From: Salinicola halophilus
GTDB taxonomy: Bacteria > Pseudomonadota > Gammaproteobacteria > Pseudomonadales > Halomonadaceae
Direction of reading: 5' to 3'
DNA length: 64,000 bases
Assembly (NCBI RefSeq): GCF_003206155.1
Contig: NZ_PZJV01000001.1
Coordinates: forward strand, 75,862 to 139,861
Shown: positions 38,388-46,994 of the stretch, piece after piece
Position numbering within the stretch: position 1 is the first letter of the stretch
Layout: every line of letters begins with the position of its first letter
Notes under the pieces: model-generated
What the model saw: only the letters and a program-made list of their open reading frames with translations
Databases searched by the model: none
What the model was told of the DNA's origin: nothing
Translations under genes and position numbers: made by a program

Positions 38388-38416
38388 AGCATAGCGGAAA
38401 GCCCAAAGCCTGTTAA
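38388..38416 (-). promoter_or_regulatory. Sigma-70 promoter of the phosphofructokinase gene
   Basis: On the minus strand: -35 TTAACA (five of six consensus), 17-base spacer, -10 TATGCT (four of six). It lies 128 bases before the ATG, implying a leader of about 120 bases. The 319-base gap between pfp and mpl shows no other element I can support. Confidence 0.65.
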
Positions 38417-38579
38417 TACGCCGAACTCAGCCACCCGGGCGTCAATTTTCTCCCACTCTCGCTCGAATGGGTGGGCGAACGAATGGCCGGTTGCCGCCGC
38501 GCCGGCCCTCGGTGGCCGCTCCCCGGGCGTCATGCTAGGCTCGCCGCTTCACGCATGGTCAGTACCGAGGGAGAGTAGG

Positions 38580-40007
38580 GTGCACGTTCACGTACTGGGA
38601 ATCTGCGGCACATTCATGGGCAGTCTGGCGCGGCTGGCGAAGGCATTGGGCCACCATGTCACTGGCACCGACGCCAACGTCTATCCGCCCATGAGCGAGC
38701 AGCTCGAAGCCGCCGGTATCGAACTCATTTCGGGCTATGCGGCTGACAACCTGATACCGCGACCGGATCTGGTGATCGTCGGCAATGCGCTCTCTCGCGG
38801 CAATCCGGAAGTGGAAGCGCTGCTCAATGCCAAGCTGCCGTACGTCTCCGGGCCGCAGTGGCTCGCCGAGCACGTGCTCATCGACCGCCCGGTGCTGGCG
38901 GTCTCCGGTACGCATGGCAAGACCACCACGTCGAGCATGCTCGCCTGGATTCTCGAAGCCCACGGGCTCGAACCCGGCTTTCTGATCGGTGGCGTGCTGG
39001 GTAACTTTGGTCTCTCCTCCCGGCTCGGCGCGCCGGGTGCGCCGTTCGTGGTGGAAGCCGACGAGTACGACACGGCCTTCTTCGACAAGCGCTCGAAGTT
39101 CGTCCATTACCGGCCGGATATCGCGGTGCTCAATAATCTCGAGTTCGATCACGCGGATATCTTCGACGATCTGGCGGCCATCGAGCGGCAGTTTCATCAC
39201 TTCGTCCGCACGGTGCCCGGCGACGGGCGTCTCGTGGTCTCCGCCGACGAGCCGGCGCTGGCTCGGGTGCTGGCGCGCGGCTGCTGGACGCCGGTGATCG
39301 ACTTCGGCGAATGGCAGGAGGGCGAGACGCCCGAGACCACCGAGCACTTCGATGCCGAACGCTCTGGTGTCGAAAGCGCCGGCCGCTGGCGCTTCGTGCC
39401 GTCGGCATCGGGTGGTCCCGATCTCACCCTGTGGTGCGACGGTGAGCGCCGGCGTGTCGCCAACCCGATGAGCGGACGCCACAACGCCGCCAACGCGGTG
39501 GCGGCGCTGGCCGCGGCGAACGCCTTCGGCGTGCCGGTCGACGCCGGCATCCGGGCGCTGGAACGTTTCGTCCCCCCGCGGCGGCGTCAGGAGATTCGCG
39601 GCGAGGTCGGCGGCATTCAGCTCATCGATGACTTCGCCCACCATCCGACGGCGATTCGACTGACCCTCGAAGGACTCGCGCGCGACGGCCATGGCGGCCG
39701 GCTGCTGGCGGTGATCGAACCTCGCTCCAACACCATGCGTCTGGGTTCGATGAAAGCGAAGCTGGCCGAGAGCGTCGCCTCGGCGGCACGCGTCTGGTGG
39801 TATCAGCCCGCGGGGCTCGACTGGTCGCTGGCCGAGGTGGTCGCGCAGCACGCCGCCAGTCGGGTCGAGACCGACCTCCAGGCGCTGATCGCGCACGTCG
39901 TCGAGATCGCCGAGCCGAATGACCGCATCGTGGTGATGTCCAACGGCGGCTTCGGCGGCATCCACGGGCGGTTGCTGGATGCCCTGGAGGCTCGGTATGA
40001 CGACTGA
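38580..40007 (+). CDS. mpl: UDP-N-acetylmuramate:L-alanyl-gamma-D-glutamyl-meso-diaminopimelate ligase
   Basis: Murein-peptide recycling ligase: attaches the recovered tripeptide to UDP-MurNAc. Mur-ligase features: N-terminal HVHVLGICGTFMGSLARLAKALGHHVTG (residues 2-29), P-loop VSGTHGKTTTSSML (about 107-120), FVVEADEYDTAFFDKRSKFVHY, and RRRQEIRGEVGGIQLIDDFAHHPTAIR (about 338-364). The GTG at 38580 is chosen because mature Mpl proteins begin M-HIHILGICGTFMG and GAGGGAGAG lies just upstream. Length 475. Its 3' end overlaps ubiX by 11 bases. Confidence 0.95.
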   Translation: MHVHVLGICGTFMGSLARLAKALGHHVTGTDANVYPPMSEQLEAAGIELISGYAADNLIPRPDLVIVGNALSRGNPEVEALLNAKLPYVSGPQWLAEHVLIDRPVLAVSGTHGKTTTSSMLAWILEAHGLEPGFLIGGVLGNFGLSSRLGAPGAPFVVEADEYDTAFFDKRSKFVHYRPDIAVLNNLEFDHADIFDDLAAIERQFHHFVRTVPGDGRLVVSADEPALARVLARGCWTPVIDFGEWQEGETPETTEHFDAERSGVESAGRWRFVPSASGGPDLTLWCDGERRRVANPMSGRHNAANAVAALAAANAFGVPVDAGIRALERFVPPRRRQEIRGEVGGIQLIDDFAHHPTAIRLTLEGLARDGHGGRLLAVIEPRSNTMRLGSMKAKLAESVASAARVWWYQPAGLDWSLAEVVAQHAASRVETDLQALIAHVVEIAEPNDRIVVMSNGGFGGIHGRLLDALEARYDD

Positions 40008-40641
40008 TCGGCAAACGGCGCCCTACGAAGCGCCCATCGCGGTGGCGTTGACCGGTGCCTCCGGCGTGCAGTACGGCCTGCGGCTGATCGAATGCCTGGT
40101 CGCGGCGCGTCACGAAATCTACGTGATGATCTCCAAGGCGGCGCATCGCGTCATCGATGTCGAGACCGACCTTGCACTACCCGCGCAGCCGGTACGACTC
40201 GCAGCCGAACTGAGCGAACGGTTCGGTGCCGGCGAGGGCCAGATCCAGTGCTTCTCGCGGGAGGACTGGATGGCGCCGGTCGCCTCGGGGTCCGGACGCT
40301 GGCGCTCGCTGGTGATCTGCCCGTGCTCGACCGGCACGCTGTCGGCGATCGCCTGTGGCGCCAGCGATAACCTCATCGAACGCGGGGCCGACGTCGCCCT
40401 CAAGGAGCGTCGCCAGCTGATCGTGGTGCCGCGGGAAACGCCGCTCTCCGCCGTTCATCTGGAGAACATGCTGACGCTGACGCGGATGGGCGCAGTGGTG
40501 ATGCCGGCGGCGCCCGGCTTTTATCATCGTCCCGACAGCGTCGAGGCGATGATCGACTTCATCGTCGCTCGCATTCTCAACCAGCTCGGTATCGAGCAGT
40601 CCCTTCTTCCCGCCTGGGGCGGCAAGCCCGCTGACGCCTGA
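39997..40641 (+). CDS. ubiX: Flavin prenyltransferase UbiX
   Basis: Makes prenylated FMN for the UbiD decarboxylase in ubiquinone synthesis. Motifs: VALTGASGVQYGLRLIECL (FMN-binding, about residues 14-32), VICPCSTGTLSAIACGASDNLIERGADVALKERR, VVPRETPLSAVHLENM (about 146-161) and MPAAPGFYHRP. ATG 39997 is picked over an in-frame ATG 18 bases upstream because GGAGG sits 6 bases before it. 214 residues, slightly above the family norm. Translationally coupled to mpl. Confidence 0.95.
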   Translation: MTTDRQTAPYEAPIAVALTGASGVQYGLRLIECLVAARHEIYVMISKAAHRVIDVETDLALPAQPVRLAAELSERFGAGEGQIQCFSREDWMAPVASGSGRWRSLVICPCSTGTLSAIACGASDNLIERGADVALKERRQLIVVPRETPLSAVHLENMLTLTRMGAVVMPAAPGFYHRPDSVEAMIDFIVARILNQLGIEQSLLPAWGGKPADA

Positions 40642-40670
40642 TCTCGACGCCGGGGAGCGTCACATCGGTC

Positions 40671-40690
40671 GCCGCGACGCCCGTCGCGGC
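40671..40690. terminator. Bidirectional hairpin between ubiX and the DedA-PAP2 gene
   Basis: Perfect 8-bp stem GCCGCGAC/GTCGCGGC with a four-base loop between convergent genes, followed by AGGACTGTTT. Confidence 0.6.
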
Positions 40691-40698
40691 AGGACTGT

Positions 40699-42105
40699 TT
40701 ACACCGGCGGGAAGAGTAGAACGCGCAGGCTGATCAGCACGACGGACGCCGCCCCCAGCCATGCCCAGGGCGGCGTCTCGCGACCGAGGCGTTGATAGCG
40801 CTGGTAGCTGATGCGCGTGATGGCGCATACCACCAGCCCCAGCAGGGCGCCGCCGATGAGATCGCTGGCCCAGTGCACGCCGATGACCAGTCGCGACAGC
40901 GCCATCGGCGCGCAGACGAGGATGGCCGTCCAGTAGGCATAGGCGCGGTAGCGTTGCGGCATTACCTGGGCGGCGAAGGCGGCCGTCAGACCGATGACCA
41001 CCACGATGGTAGAGGTGTGGGCGCTGGGGTAGGAGAGTGACCCGGTGAGATAGTCCGGCGTGTCGGGTCGCGCGCGTCCCGCCAGGCGCTTGAACGCGAT
41101 GTTGATCAATCCGACGGCAGCGATGGCGCCGCCGAGGTGCAGCAGCGACGCGAACCGTCGTGCCCACAGCAGCCATAACAACCAGGGGGCCATCAACACT
41201 GTGATGCCCAGCTTGTCGCCGATCTCGGCGAGCGTCTGGCTGCTGCCCACCAGCCAGCGCTGCTCGATCATCGCTGCCAGCTCGTGAATGTCGCGATCCA
41301 TCGGCAGTGGCCCGTTGTGGAGCAGCACCCAGGTCGTCCAGGCGATCAATCCCGCCAGGCTCGTCAGCAGCAGCGCTATCGAGGCCAGCGGAAACGCCTG
41401 GGCCGGCGGTGGCGAGCAGAACGTCCGCCAGATCGTGCCGAACGTCGGATGGTCGGCATGCTGGCGCTCGAGCCAACCGTGCAGGCGCCCCTCGCTGCCG
41501 AGCTGATAGCGAAACCAGGAGAAGAGCAGACCGAGCGCCAGCAGTGACGCGGTGAGTGTCAGCAGCCAGCGTTCGGCCCCCGGCGGCAGCGTTACCAGCT
41601 GGTCCCAGGACTGGCCCAGCCAGTAGCCCGGCAGCAGATAGACCGGTGCCCACGCCAGCGCCGATAGAGCATTGACGATGAAAAAGCGTCGAGAGGGCAT
41701 CGACATCATGCCGGCGATCAGCGGCACGAAAGGGCGCACCGGGCCGACGAAGCGGCCGAGCGCGATCGAGAGCGTACCGTGACGCGCGAAGAAGGCGTGG
41801 CCGCGATCGAGCCAGACGGGATGGCGCGAAAACGGCCACCAGTGAGGAATGCGTGCCTGCTGGGTGCGACCGAGCCAGAAGCTCAGCGAGTCGCCGGCGA
41901 AGGCGCCGATGACCCCCGCGATCAGCAGCAGCCAGACCGAGATCTCCTGATGGCCGGCGATCGATGAGGCGGCGCCGAGCAGGACGACGCCGGGAACCAC
42001 GATGCCGACCACCGCGAACGACTCCAGCAGCGCGATCGCCGCGACGATGAGAAGGAGCAGGGCGGGAGAAGGCGAGAGCGAGTAGAGCCAGTGCGTGAGA
42101 TTCAA
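40699..42105 (-). CDS. DedA-PAP2 fusion membrane protein
   Basis: 468 residues joining two membrane domains. Residues 1-185 are DedA/VTT: LLESFAVVGIVVPGVVLL, GAFAGDSLSFWLGR, and FGRF-like ALGRFVGPVRPFVPLIAGM. After a linker, residues 225-440 form a type 2 phosphatidic-acid phosphatase with motif 1 KRLAGRARP, motif 2 YPSAHT, and motif 3 RLVIGVHWASDLIGG. DedA proteins are lipid scramblase or undecaprenyl-phosphate transporters, and PAP2 enzymes dephosphorylate undecaprenyl-PP or phosphatidate, so lipid-carrier recycling is the likely role. Overlaps the upstream gene by 4 bases. Confidence 0.88.
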   Translation of the reverse strand: MNLTHWLYSLSPSPALLLLIVAAIALLESFAVVGIVVPGVVLLGAASSIAGHQEISVWLLLIAGVIGAFAGDSLSFWLGRTQQARIPHWWPFSRHPVWLDRGHAFFARHGTLSIALGRFVGPVRPFVPLIAGMMSMPSRRFFIVNALSALAWAPVYLLPGYWLGQSWDQLVTLPPGAERWLLTLTASLLALGLLFSWFRYQLGSEGRLHGWLERQHADHPTFGTIWRTFCSPPPAQAFPLASIALLLTSLAGLIAWTTWVLLHNGPLPMDRDIHELAAMIEQRWLVGSSQTLAEIGDKLGITVLMAPWLLWLLWARRFASLLHLGGAIAAVGLINIAFKRLAGRARPDTPDYLTGSLSYPSAHTSTIVVVIGLTAAFAAQVMPQRYRAYAYWTAILVCAPMALSRLVIGVHWASDLIGGALLGLVVCAITRISYQRYQRLGRETPPWAWLGAASVVLISLRVLLFPPV

Positions 42106-43019
42106 ACCTTGGGTTCCAGCAGCTTGTTGGCGGCGTTGTGCAGGCGCTGAGTGAACGCCGCCGCCGTTTCGTCCGGACGTAGTGAACAGACACGATGGAG
42201 GCTCTCGAGAGAGCCGGTTTCGGGGCGCGCGATCGTCGCGACGGCCTCGGCGAGCCGTCGCCCGGCAACGGCGGCCCCGGTCTCCTCGGCGTTGGGCATG
42301 ATCAGCCAGAAGACATGGCTCTGCGGCTCGCCGAAGAGATCGCTGTGCCGACTGTTGAGCGCGATCTGCTCACCGAAGGTCGTCGAAAGCGCCTGGCGCA
42401 GACGGTTGCCGAACTGGTCGTCGACGTGCTCGAGCTGCGGCACGTAGAGCACCAGGACGCTCAAGGGGCGCGAGAGCGCCTGTGCGCGTGCGACTTCGGT
42501 TTTCAAGCCGCGGCGCAGCTCCTCCCCGCTGAGACCCTGTCGTCGCGAGGGTGGCGCGTGGTCGTGGTGCAGCTCCCGCTTGGCGAGCCTTATCGCCACC
42601 CCGGCCATGGCCAGTACCAGCCACCAGCCCAGCCCCAGATTGACCCAGGTGACGTGGGTGTCGCCCAGTAGCGCAAGCCAGACGGGGACCGCCACGACGC
42701 CGAGCAGTAGCGCGAGCGGTGCCGCCAGTAGCAGAAAGCTCGTCACGATCGGCAGGCCCAGCCAGAGCATGCCGTGCTCCATGTCGGGGGCTTCGATCGC
42801 GAACAGCCCGAAGACCCCCAGGAGCAGGAGGTAGTCGGCGAGCGGCTGGCGCAGTCGGCCTAGACGCTGAAGCGGGATCGACACCAGTAGCGCGCTCGCG
42901 AGTAGCGCCGGGGGCAGAATCAGATCGTAGTGACGTAGCAGGTAGTGCCAGATGGCGAGCGCAACGAGCAGCGTCAGCGCGAGCCCCTGAGCCAATCGCC
43001 GGGTACGACTCACTGCCAT
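42102..43019 (-). CDS. Membrane protein with degenerate GGDEF-like domain (B)
   Basis: 305 residues. About six transmembrane helices in residues 12-165 (IVTSFLLLAAPLALLLGVVAVPVWLAL and others), then a cytoplasmic domain from about 175 that follows the diguanylate-cyclase fold: LRRGLKTEVARAQALSRPLSVLVLYVPQLEHVDD, then HVFWLIMPNAEETGAAVAGRRLAEAV. The catalytic signature is absent: where R-x-GGDEF should be there is SRHSDLFGEP, so no cyclase activity is expected. Family assignment is by pattern only. Its ATG overlaps the stop of the upstream paralogue by 10 bases. Confidence 0.6.
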   Translation of the reverse strand: MAVSRTRRLAQGLALTLLVALAIWHYLLRHYDLILPPALLASALLVSIPLQRLGRLRQPLADYLLLLGVFGLFAIEAPDMEHGMLWLGLPIVTSFLLLAAPLALLLGVVAVPVWLALLGDTHVTWVNLGLGWWLVLAMAGVAIRLAKRELHHDHAPPSRRQGLSGEELRRGLKTEVARAQALSRPLSVLVLYVPQLEHVDDQFGNRLRQALSTTFGEQIALNSRHSDLFGEPQSHVFWLIMPNAEETGAAVAGRRLAEAVATIARPETGSLESLHRVCSLRPDETAAAFTQRLHNAANKLLEPKV

Positions 43020-43834
43020 AGCGGCGCCTCGGACGTCTGGGGCGATGTCGCGACTTGCTGTCCGAAACGCTGAGCGGCATCGGCCAGCGGCGTGGCCGAG
43101 ACCATTCGATGCGGGGCGACGGCGGTCTCGAGCTCTCGCCGACGCTCGGTGGCCGCCTTGCTGTCGGTGGCGACGACGATGACCGCCACCCCGTAATCGT
43201 TGAGGCGATAGGCGCGCTCGTACAGGGCCAGGTGCTCGTGGAGTCTGGCGCAGAGCTGCGTCATGTCTTCGGGCGTCGAGTGCGCGCAGCCGAAGACGAT
43301 GACCTCGGCAGCGAGGGACTCGCGTTCACCGCGACGCCGCTCGTGGCGAATGTCGGCTTCCAGCGTCGCCGGCGGTAGCAGCCAGGCGGCGTCGCTCGCC
43401 GGGGGCTGACGCGTACGGCTCCGCTGTCGTTCACCGAAGAGAAGCCAGAGAATGGCGAGCGTCATCGCGGCCATGGCGGCCGCCGGTAGCGGCAGCTGCC
43501 AGCCCAGGTAGGCGCAGGCCGCGATGAAGCCGACGACGTTGATCACGCGACCCAGGTGCCCTCTGAAGCCGAGCAGTGCCAGCGGCAGAATCCATATCCA
43601 GAGCAGTACGATCGGCTCGCCGGTCGCGAGCATGATCACGCCTGCCGCCGCGACGAGCGCGAAATGGGTGCCCTGACGAGATGCCGGGCGTAGGAGAAGC
43701 CAGGCGAATGCCGCCGCGGCGAAGAGCGCTGCCAGACGCAGCACGCCTTCGCCGAGAAGGCAGATGGTAAGACCAATGATGACGCACAGTGCGAGAAGGG
43801 CACGCGCCCCCGGGCTTTTGTACTTGTTTTGCAT
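43010..43834 (-). CDS. Membrane protein with degenerate GGDEF-like domain (A)
   Basis: 274 residues with about six hydrophobic helices up to residue 133 (CVIIGLTICLLGEGVLRLAALF, VAAAGVIMLATGEPIVLLWIW, and others), then a soluble part beginning TLEADIRHERRRGERESLAAEVIVFG that resembles the start of a GGDEF domain, and YRLNDYGVAVIVVATDS at the position of the active-site hairpin, without GGDEF residues. Architecture parallels the next gene, suggesting a duplicated pair. It starts the three-gene coupled operon with the DedA-PAP2 gene. Function unknown; a sensory or scaffold role is only a guess. Confidence 0.55.
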   Translation of the reverse strand: MQNKYKSPGARALLALCVIIGLTICLLGEGVLRLAALFAAAAFAWLLLRPASRQGTHFALVAAAGVIMLATGEPIVLLWIWILPLALLGFRGHLGRVINVVGFIAACAYLGWQLPLPAAAMAAMTLAILWLLFGERQRSRTRQPPASDAAWLLPPATLEADIRHERRRGERESLAAEVIVFGCAHSTPEDMTQLCARLHEHLALYERAYRLNDYGVAVIVVATDSKAATERRRELETAVAPHRMVSATPLADAAQRFGQQVATSPQTSEAPLWQ

Positions 43835-44015
43835 GGTGGCTTATATTGGACCGGTTCCGGGTTACACGAGCGAGCGAGTCACTATCGCACGCGCCATTGC
43901 CGAGCGTACACCGGCAATCATAGCCCGCAATCCCAGGCGCGAGAGGCCGAGCAGCGTCCAGCGCCTTTCCCGTTCGTGTAACGGGAAACTCAAGACATCA
44001 ATGAGATAGCACACC

Positions 44016-45299
44016 ATGCAGCAGACCGCGACCGGAGACGTGGGAGACGTTGCCCACTACATGCAGACGCTCGGGCGCGAGGCTCGCGCGGCGAGTGCCG
44101 AACTGCGGCGCCTCGACAGCGGGCGCAAGAACGCCGCGCTGGAGGCGATCGCCGCCCATCTCGACGCCGCTCGCGAGACCCTCGAGAGCGCCAATCGCGA
44201 GGATCTGGCGCGGGGGCGCGCCAACGGTCTCGACGACGCGCTGATCGATCGCCTCGCGCTCAACCCGGCGCGCATCGATGCCATGATCGCCGGGGTTCGC
44301 CAGGTCGCCACGCTACCTGACCCGGTCGGCGAGATCGAGGGACTGCGCTATCAGCCAAGCGGCATCCAGGTCGGTCAGATGCGGGTGCCGCTGGGCGTCA
44401 TCGGCATCATCTACGAATCGCGCCCCAACGTGACGGTCGAAGCGGCGACTCTCTGCCTGAAGTCCGGCAACGCCTGCATTCTGCGCGGTGGCTCGGAGGC
44501 GGCGTCGAGCAACGCGGCGATCGCCGCATGCATTCGTGCCGGACTCGTGACGGCGGGGGTGGTCGAAACGGCCGTGCAGATCGTGGCGACGACGGACCGC
44601 GCCGCGGTCGGGACATTGATCACCATGCCCGATTTCGTCGACGTCATCGTCCCCCGTGGCGGCAAGTCGCTCATCGGCCGTGTCGCCAACGAGGCGACGG
44701 TACCGGTGATCAAGCATCTCGACGGGGTCTGCCATGTCTACATCGATGCGGCGGCCGATCCGGAGAAGGCGATCGCCATCGCCGACAATGCCAAGACTCA
44801 GCGTTATTCGCCCTGCAATACGATGGAGACGCTGCTGATCCATCGCGACGCCGTCGCGGCGGTTCTGCCCAGGTTGGCGACGATCTATCGCGACAAGGGC
44901 GTCGAGCTGCGCGGCTGTGCGGTAACGCAGGCGTGGCTGGACGACGCGCTCGAAGCCAGCGAAGCGGACTGGTCCGCCGAGTATCTGGCGCCGATTCTCG
45001 CGGTGCGGATCGTCGACGACTTCGATCAGGCCGTGGCGCATATCAACCGCTACGGCTCTCAGCATACCGATGCTATCGTCACCGAGAGCGTCACGCTGGC
45101 GCGGCGCTTCCTGGCCGAGGTCGATTCGAGCTCGGTGCTGATCAATGCCTCGACCCGCTTCGCCGACGGCTTCGAATATGGTCTGGGTGCCGAGATCGGT
45201 ATCTCCACCAACAAGCTGCACGCCCGCGGCCCGGTAGGCCTCGAGGGGCTGACCACGCGTAAGTACGTCGTGTTCGGTGACGGCCATGTCCGTCGCTGA
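44016..45299 (+). CDS. proA: Gamma-glutamyl phosphate reductase
   Basis: NADPH-dependent reduction of glutamyl-5-phosphate to the semialdehyde, second step of proline synthesis. Catalytic cysteine lies in [15 protein letters not shown] (about residues 262-276); the cofactor and substrate blocks [21 protein letters not shown] (about 122) and [11 protein letters not shown] (about 207) are intact, and the C-terminal [27 protein letters not shown] is present. Length 427 is usual. Start ATG has no strong ribosome-binding site. nadD overlaps its 3' end, as in pseudomonads. Confidence 0.97.
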   Translation: MQQTATGDVGDVAHYMQTLGREARAASAELRRLDSGRKNAALEAIAAHLDAARETLESANREDLARGRANGLDDALIDRLALNPARIDAMIAGVRQVATLPDPVGEIEGLRYQPSGIQVGQMRVPLGVIGIIYESRPNVTVEAATLCLKSGNACILRGGSEAASSNAAIAACIRAGLVTAGVVETAVQIVATTDRAAVGTLITMPDFVDVIVPRGGKSLIGRVANEATVPVIKHLDGVCHVYIDAAADPEKAIAIADNAKTQRYSPCNTMETLLIHRDAVAAVLPRLATIYRDKGVELRGCAVTQAWLDDALEASEADWSAEYLAPILAVRIVDDFDQAVAHINRYGSQHTDAIVTESVTLARRFLAEVDSSSVLINASTRFADGFEYGLGAEIGISTNKLHARGPVGLEGLTTRKYVVFGDGHVRR

Positions 45300-45999
45300 T
45301 CAGAGCCAGCCGCCGCGAATCGCGATGCTGGGCGGGACCTTCGATCCGGTGCATCTGGGGCATCTGCGCAGCGCCGTCGAGCTGCGCGAGGCCCTGGCGC
45401 TCGACACCGTTCACATGATTCCGGTGCACGTGCCGCCGCATCGCGCCGCCCCCGGGGTGTCCTCGGCGCATCGCCTGGCGCTGCTCGCAGCGGGTATCGG
45501 CAGTACGCCGGGGCTCGTCGCCGACGATCGCGAGATTCGCCGCAGCGGGCACTCCTACTCGGTGGACACCCTCGCCTCACTGCGAGACACATACGGCGAC
45601 GAGGCGCGCCTGATCATGGCGGTAGGCCACGACGCCTTTCTGGGCTTGCCGAGCTGGCATGAGAAGGAGCGGCTCTTTTCGCTGGCGCACGTGGTCGTCA
45701 TCGACCGGCCGGACTACGAGGCCAGGCTGCCGGCCGAGCTTGCCGACCTGATCGCCGGGCGTGAAGTCACGGACCCGGGCGCGCTGATGGAGGCGCCGGC
45801 GGGACGACTGCTGCGCCTGACGCTCTCGAGTCGGATGGCGATCTCCGCCACGGAGCTGCGGGCGCGGGTGCGAGAGGGCAGAAGCATTCGCTATCTGGTG
45901 CCGGCCGCCGTGGAGCGCTATATCACCGAACAATCGCTCTATGAAGCCGGGGCGGCGGCGATGGCCGCTGGCTCTGGCGTTGTCGGGTCATCAGAGTAG
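45286..45999 (+). CDS. nadD: Nicotinate-nucleotide adenylyltransferase
   Basis: Adenylates nicotinate mononucleotide in NAD synthesis. Nucleotidyltransferase signature [20 protein letters not shown] (about residues 14-33) and [26 protein letters not shown] (about 180-205) with the second ATP-binding motif. Start at ATG 45286, inside proA by 14 bases, with GGTGACGG upstream; a GTG nine bases earlier is possible. Length 237, with about 20 extra residues at the C-terminus. First of nadD-rsfS-rlmH. Confidence 0.95.
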   Translation: MSVADQSQPPRIAMLGGTFDPVHLGHLRSAVELREALALDTVHMIPVHVPPHRAAPGVSSAHRLALLAAGIGSTPGLVADDREIRRSGHSYSVDTLASLRDTYGDEARLIMAVGHDAFLGLPSWHEKERLFSLAHVVVIDRPDYEARLPAELADLIAGREVTDPGALMEAPAGRLLRLTLSSRMAISATELRARVREGRSIRYLVPAAVERYITEQSLYEAGAAAMAAGSGVVGSSE

Positions 46000-46048
46000 A
46001 ATGCGCCACTCCCGATTTTCACGGGGTGACGATTTCTCACGAGGAGCT

Positions 46049-46426
46049 ATGCAGACAGATACTCTCAAGTCACTGGTCGTCGAGGCGCTCGAAGAGCTCA
46101 AGGCGCAGGACGTGATCGAACTCGACGTCGCCGAACTGACCAGCGTCACCGACGTCATGGTCGTGGCCAGCGGCACGTCGTCGCGGCACGTGTCGGCGCT
46201 CGCGGGCAACGTGGTCGAAAAAGCGAAGGATGCCGGACTTCGTCCGCTGGGCGTGGAAGGTCAGCAGAGCGGTGAGTGGGTACTCGTCGACCTGGGTGAC
46301 GTGATCGCCCATGTGATGATGCCGGATACGCGCAAGCTCTACGATCTCGAACGTCTCTGGGCCGACCTGCCGACCGACTCAGCGCGCGTCGGCGAGCGCA
46401 CGGACTCCCAAGAGCTTTCGGGGTGA
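46049..46426 (+). CDS. rsfS: Ribosomal silencing factor RsfS
   Basis: Binds ribosomal protein uL14 and blocks subunit joining in slow growth. The 125-residue protein has the DUF143 core: [35 protein letters not shown] (about residues 18-52), [23 protein letters not shown] (about 69-91) and [16 protein letters not shown] lies 3-8 bases before the ATG. The stop overlaps the rlmH GTG (GTGA), so the two are coupled. Confidence 0.96.
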   Translation: MQTDTLKSLVVEALEELKAQDVIELDVAELTSVTDVMVVASGTSSRHVSALAGNVVEKAKDAGLRPLGVEGQQSGEWVLVDLGDVIAHVMMPDTRKLYDLERLWADLPTDSARVGERTDSQELSG

Positions 46427-46890
46427 AGATCCGCCTGCTCGCCGTCGGCACGCGGATGCCGGCCTGGGTCGAGACCGGTATCGAGACGTACCGCAAGCGC
46501 CTGCCGCGCGACATGCCGCTCGACGTCGTCGAGATTCCTGCTGGGGCCCGCGGCAAGGGCGCCGACATCGCCCGCGCAGTCCAGAGCGAGGGCGATCGAA
46601 TGCTGGAAAAACTGCGGGAGCGGGAACACGTCGTCGCCCTCGAGGTCACAGGGGCGGCCTGGAGCACGGAGCGGCTTTCGGGTCGTCTCGACGAGTGGCG
46701 CCTCGGCGGCGATGACGTGGCCCTGCTGGTGGGCGGACCGGACGGGCTCGACCCCAGGCTCGCGACTCGCGCGAAGCAGTCCTGGTCGCTCTCGCCGCTG
46801 ACGCTGCCGCACCCGCTGGTTCGTGTGATTCTCGCCGAGCAGCTCTACCGTGCCCATACCCTGCTGTCCGGGCATCCGTATCATCGGTAG
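46423..46890 (+). CDS. rlmH: 23S rRNA (pseudouridine1915-N3)-methyltransferase RlmH
   Basis: SPOUT methyltransferase that modifies helix 69 of 23S rRNA in the 70S ribosome. The SAM-binding knot is seen as [13 protein letters not shown] (about residues 99-111) and [33 protein letters not shown] at the C-terminus. Length 155 matches. GTG start overlaps rsfS. Ends before mrdA with about 100 bases of gap. Confidence 0.97.
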   Translation: MKIRLLAVGTRMPAWVETGIETYRKRLPRDMPLDVVEIPAGARGKGADIARAVQSEGDRMLEKLREREHVVALEVTGAAWSTERLSGRLDEWRLGGDDVALLVGGPDGLDPRLATRAKQSWSLSPLTLPHPLVRVILAEQLYRAHTLLSGHPYHR

Positions 46891-46994
46891 CCCGGTTCAT
46901 TCCCGAGTCCGAGAGTCACACGCTTTGTCACTCGACGCCATCCAACGCCGTGCCCCAACCGCCACGTGCGTCGCGCCGATCATGGTCACGGACG

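Noticed and set aside
38559-39965. 468-codon minus-strand frame opposite mpl
   Set aside because: Shadow of mpl, which has the Mur-ligase motifs and a good start.
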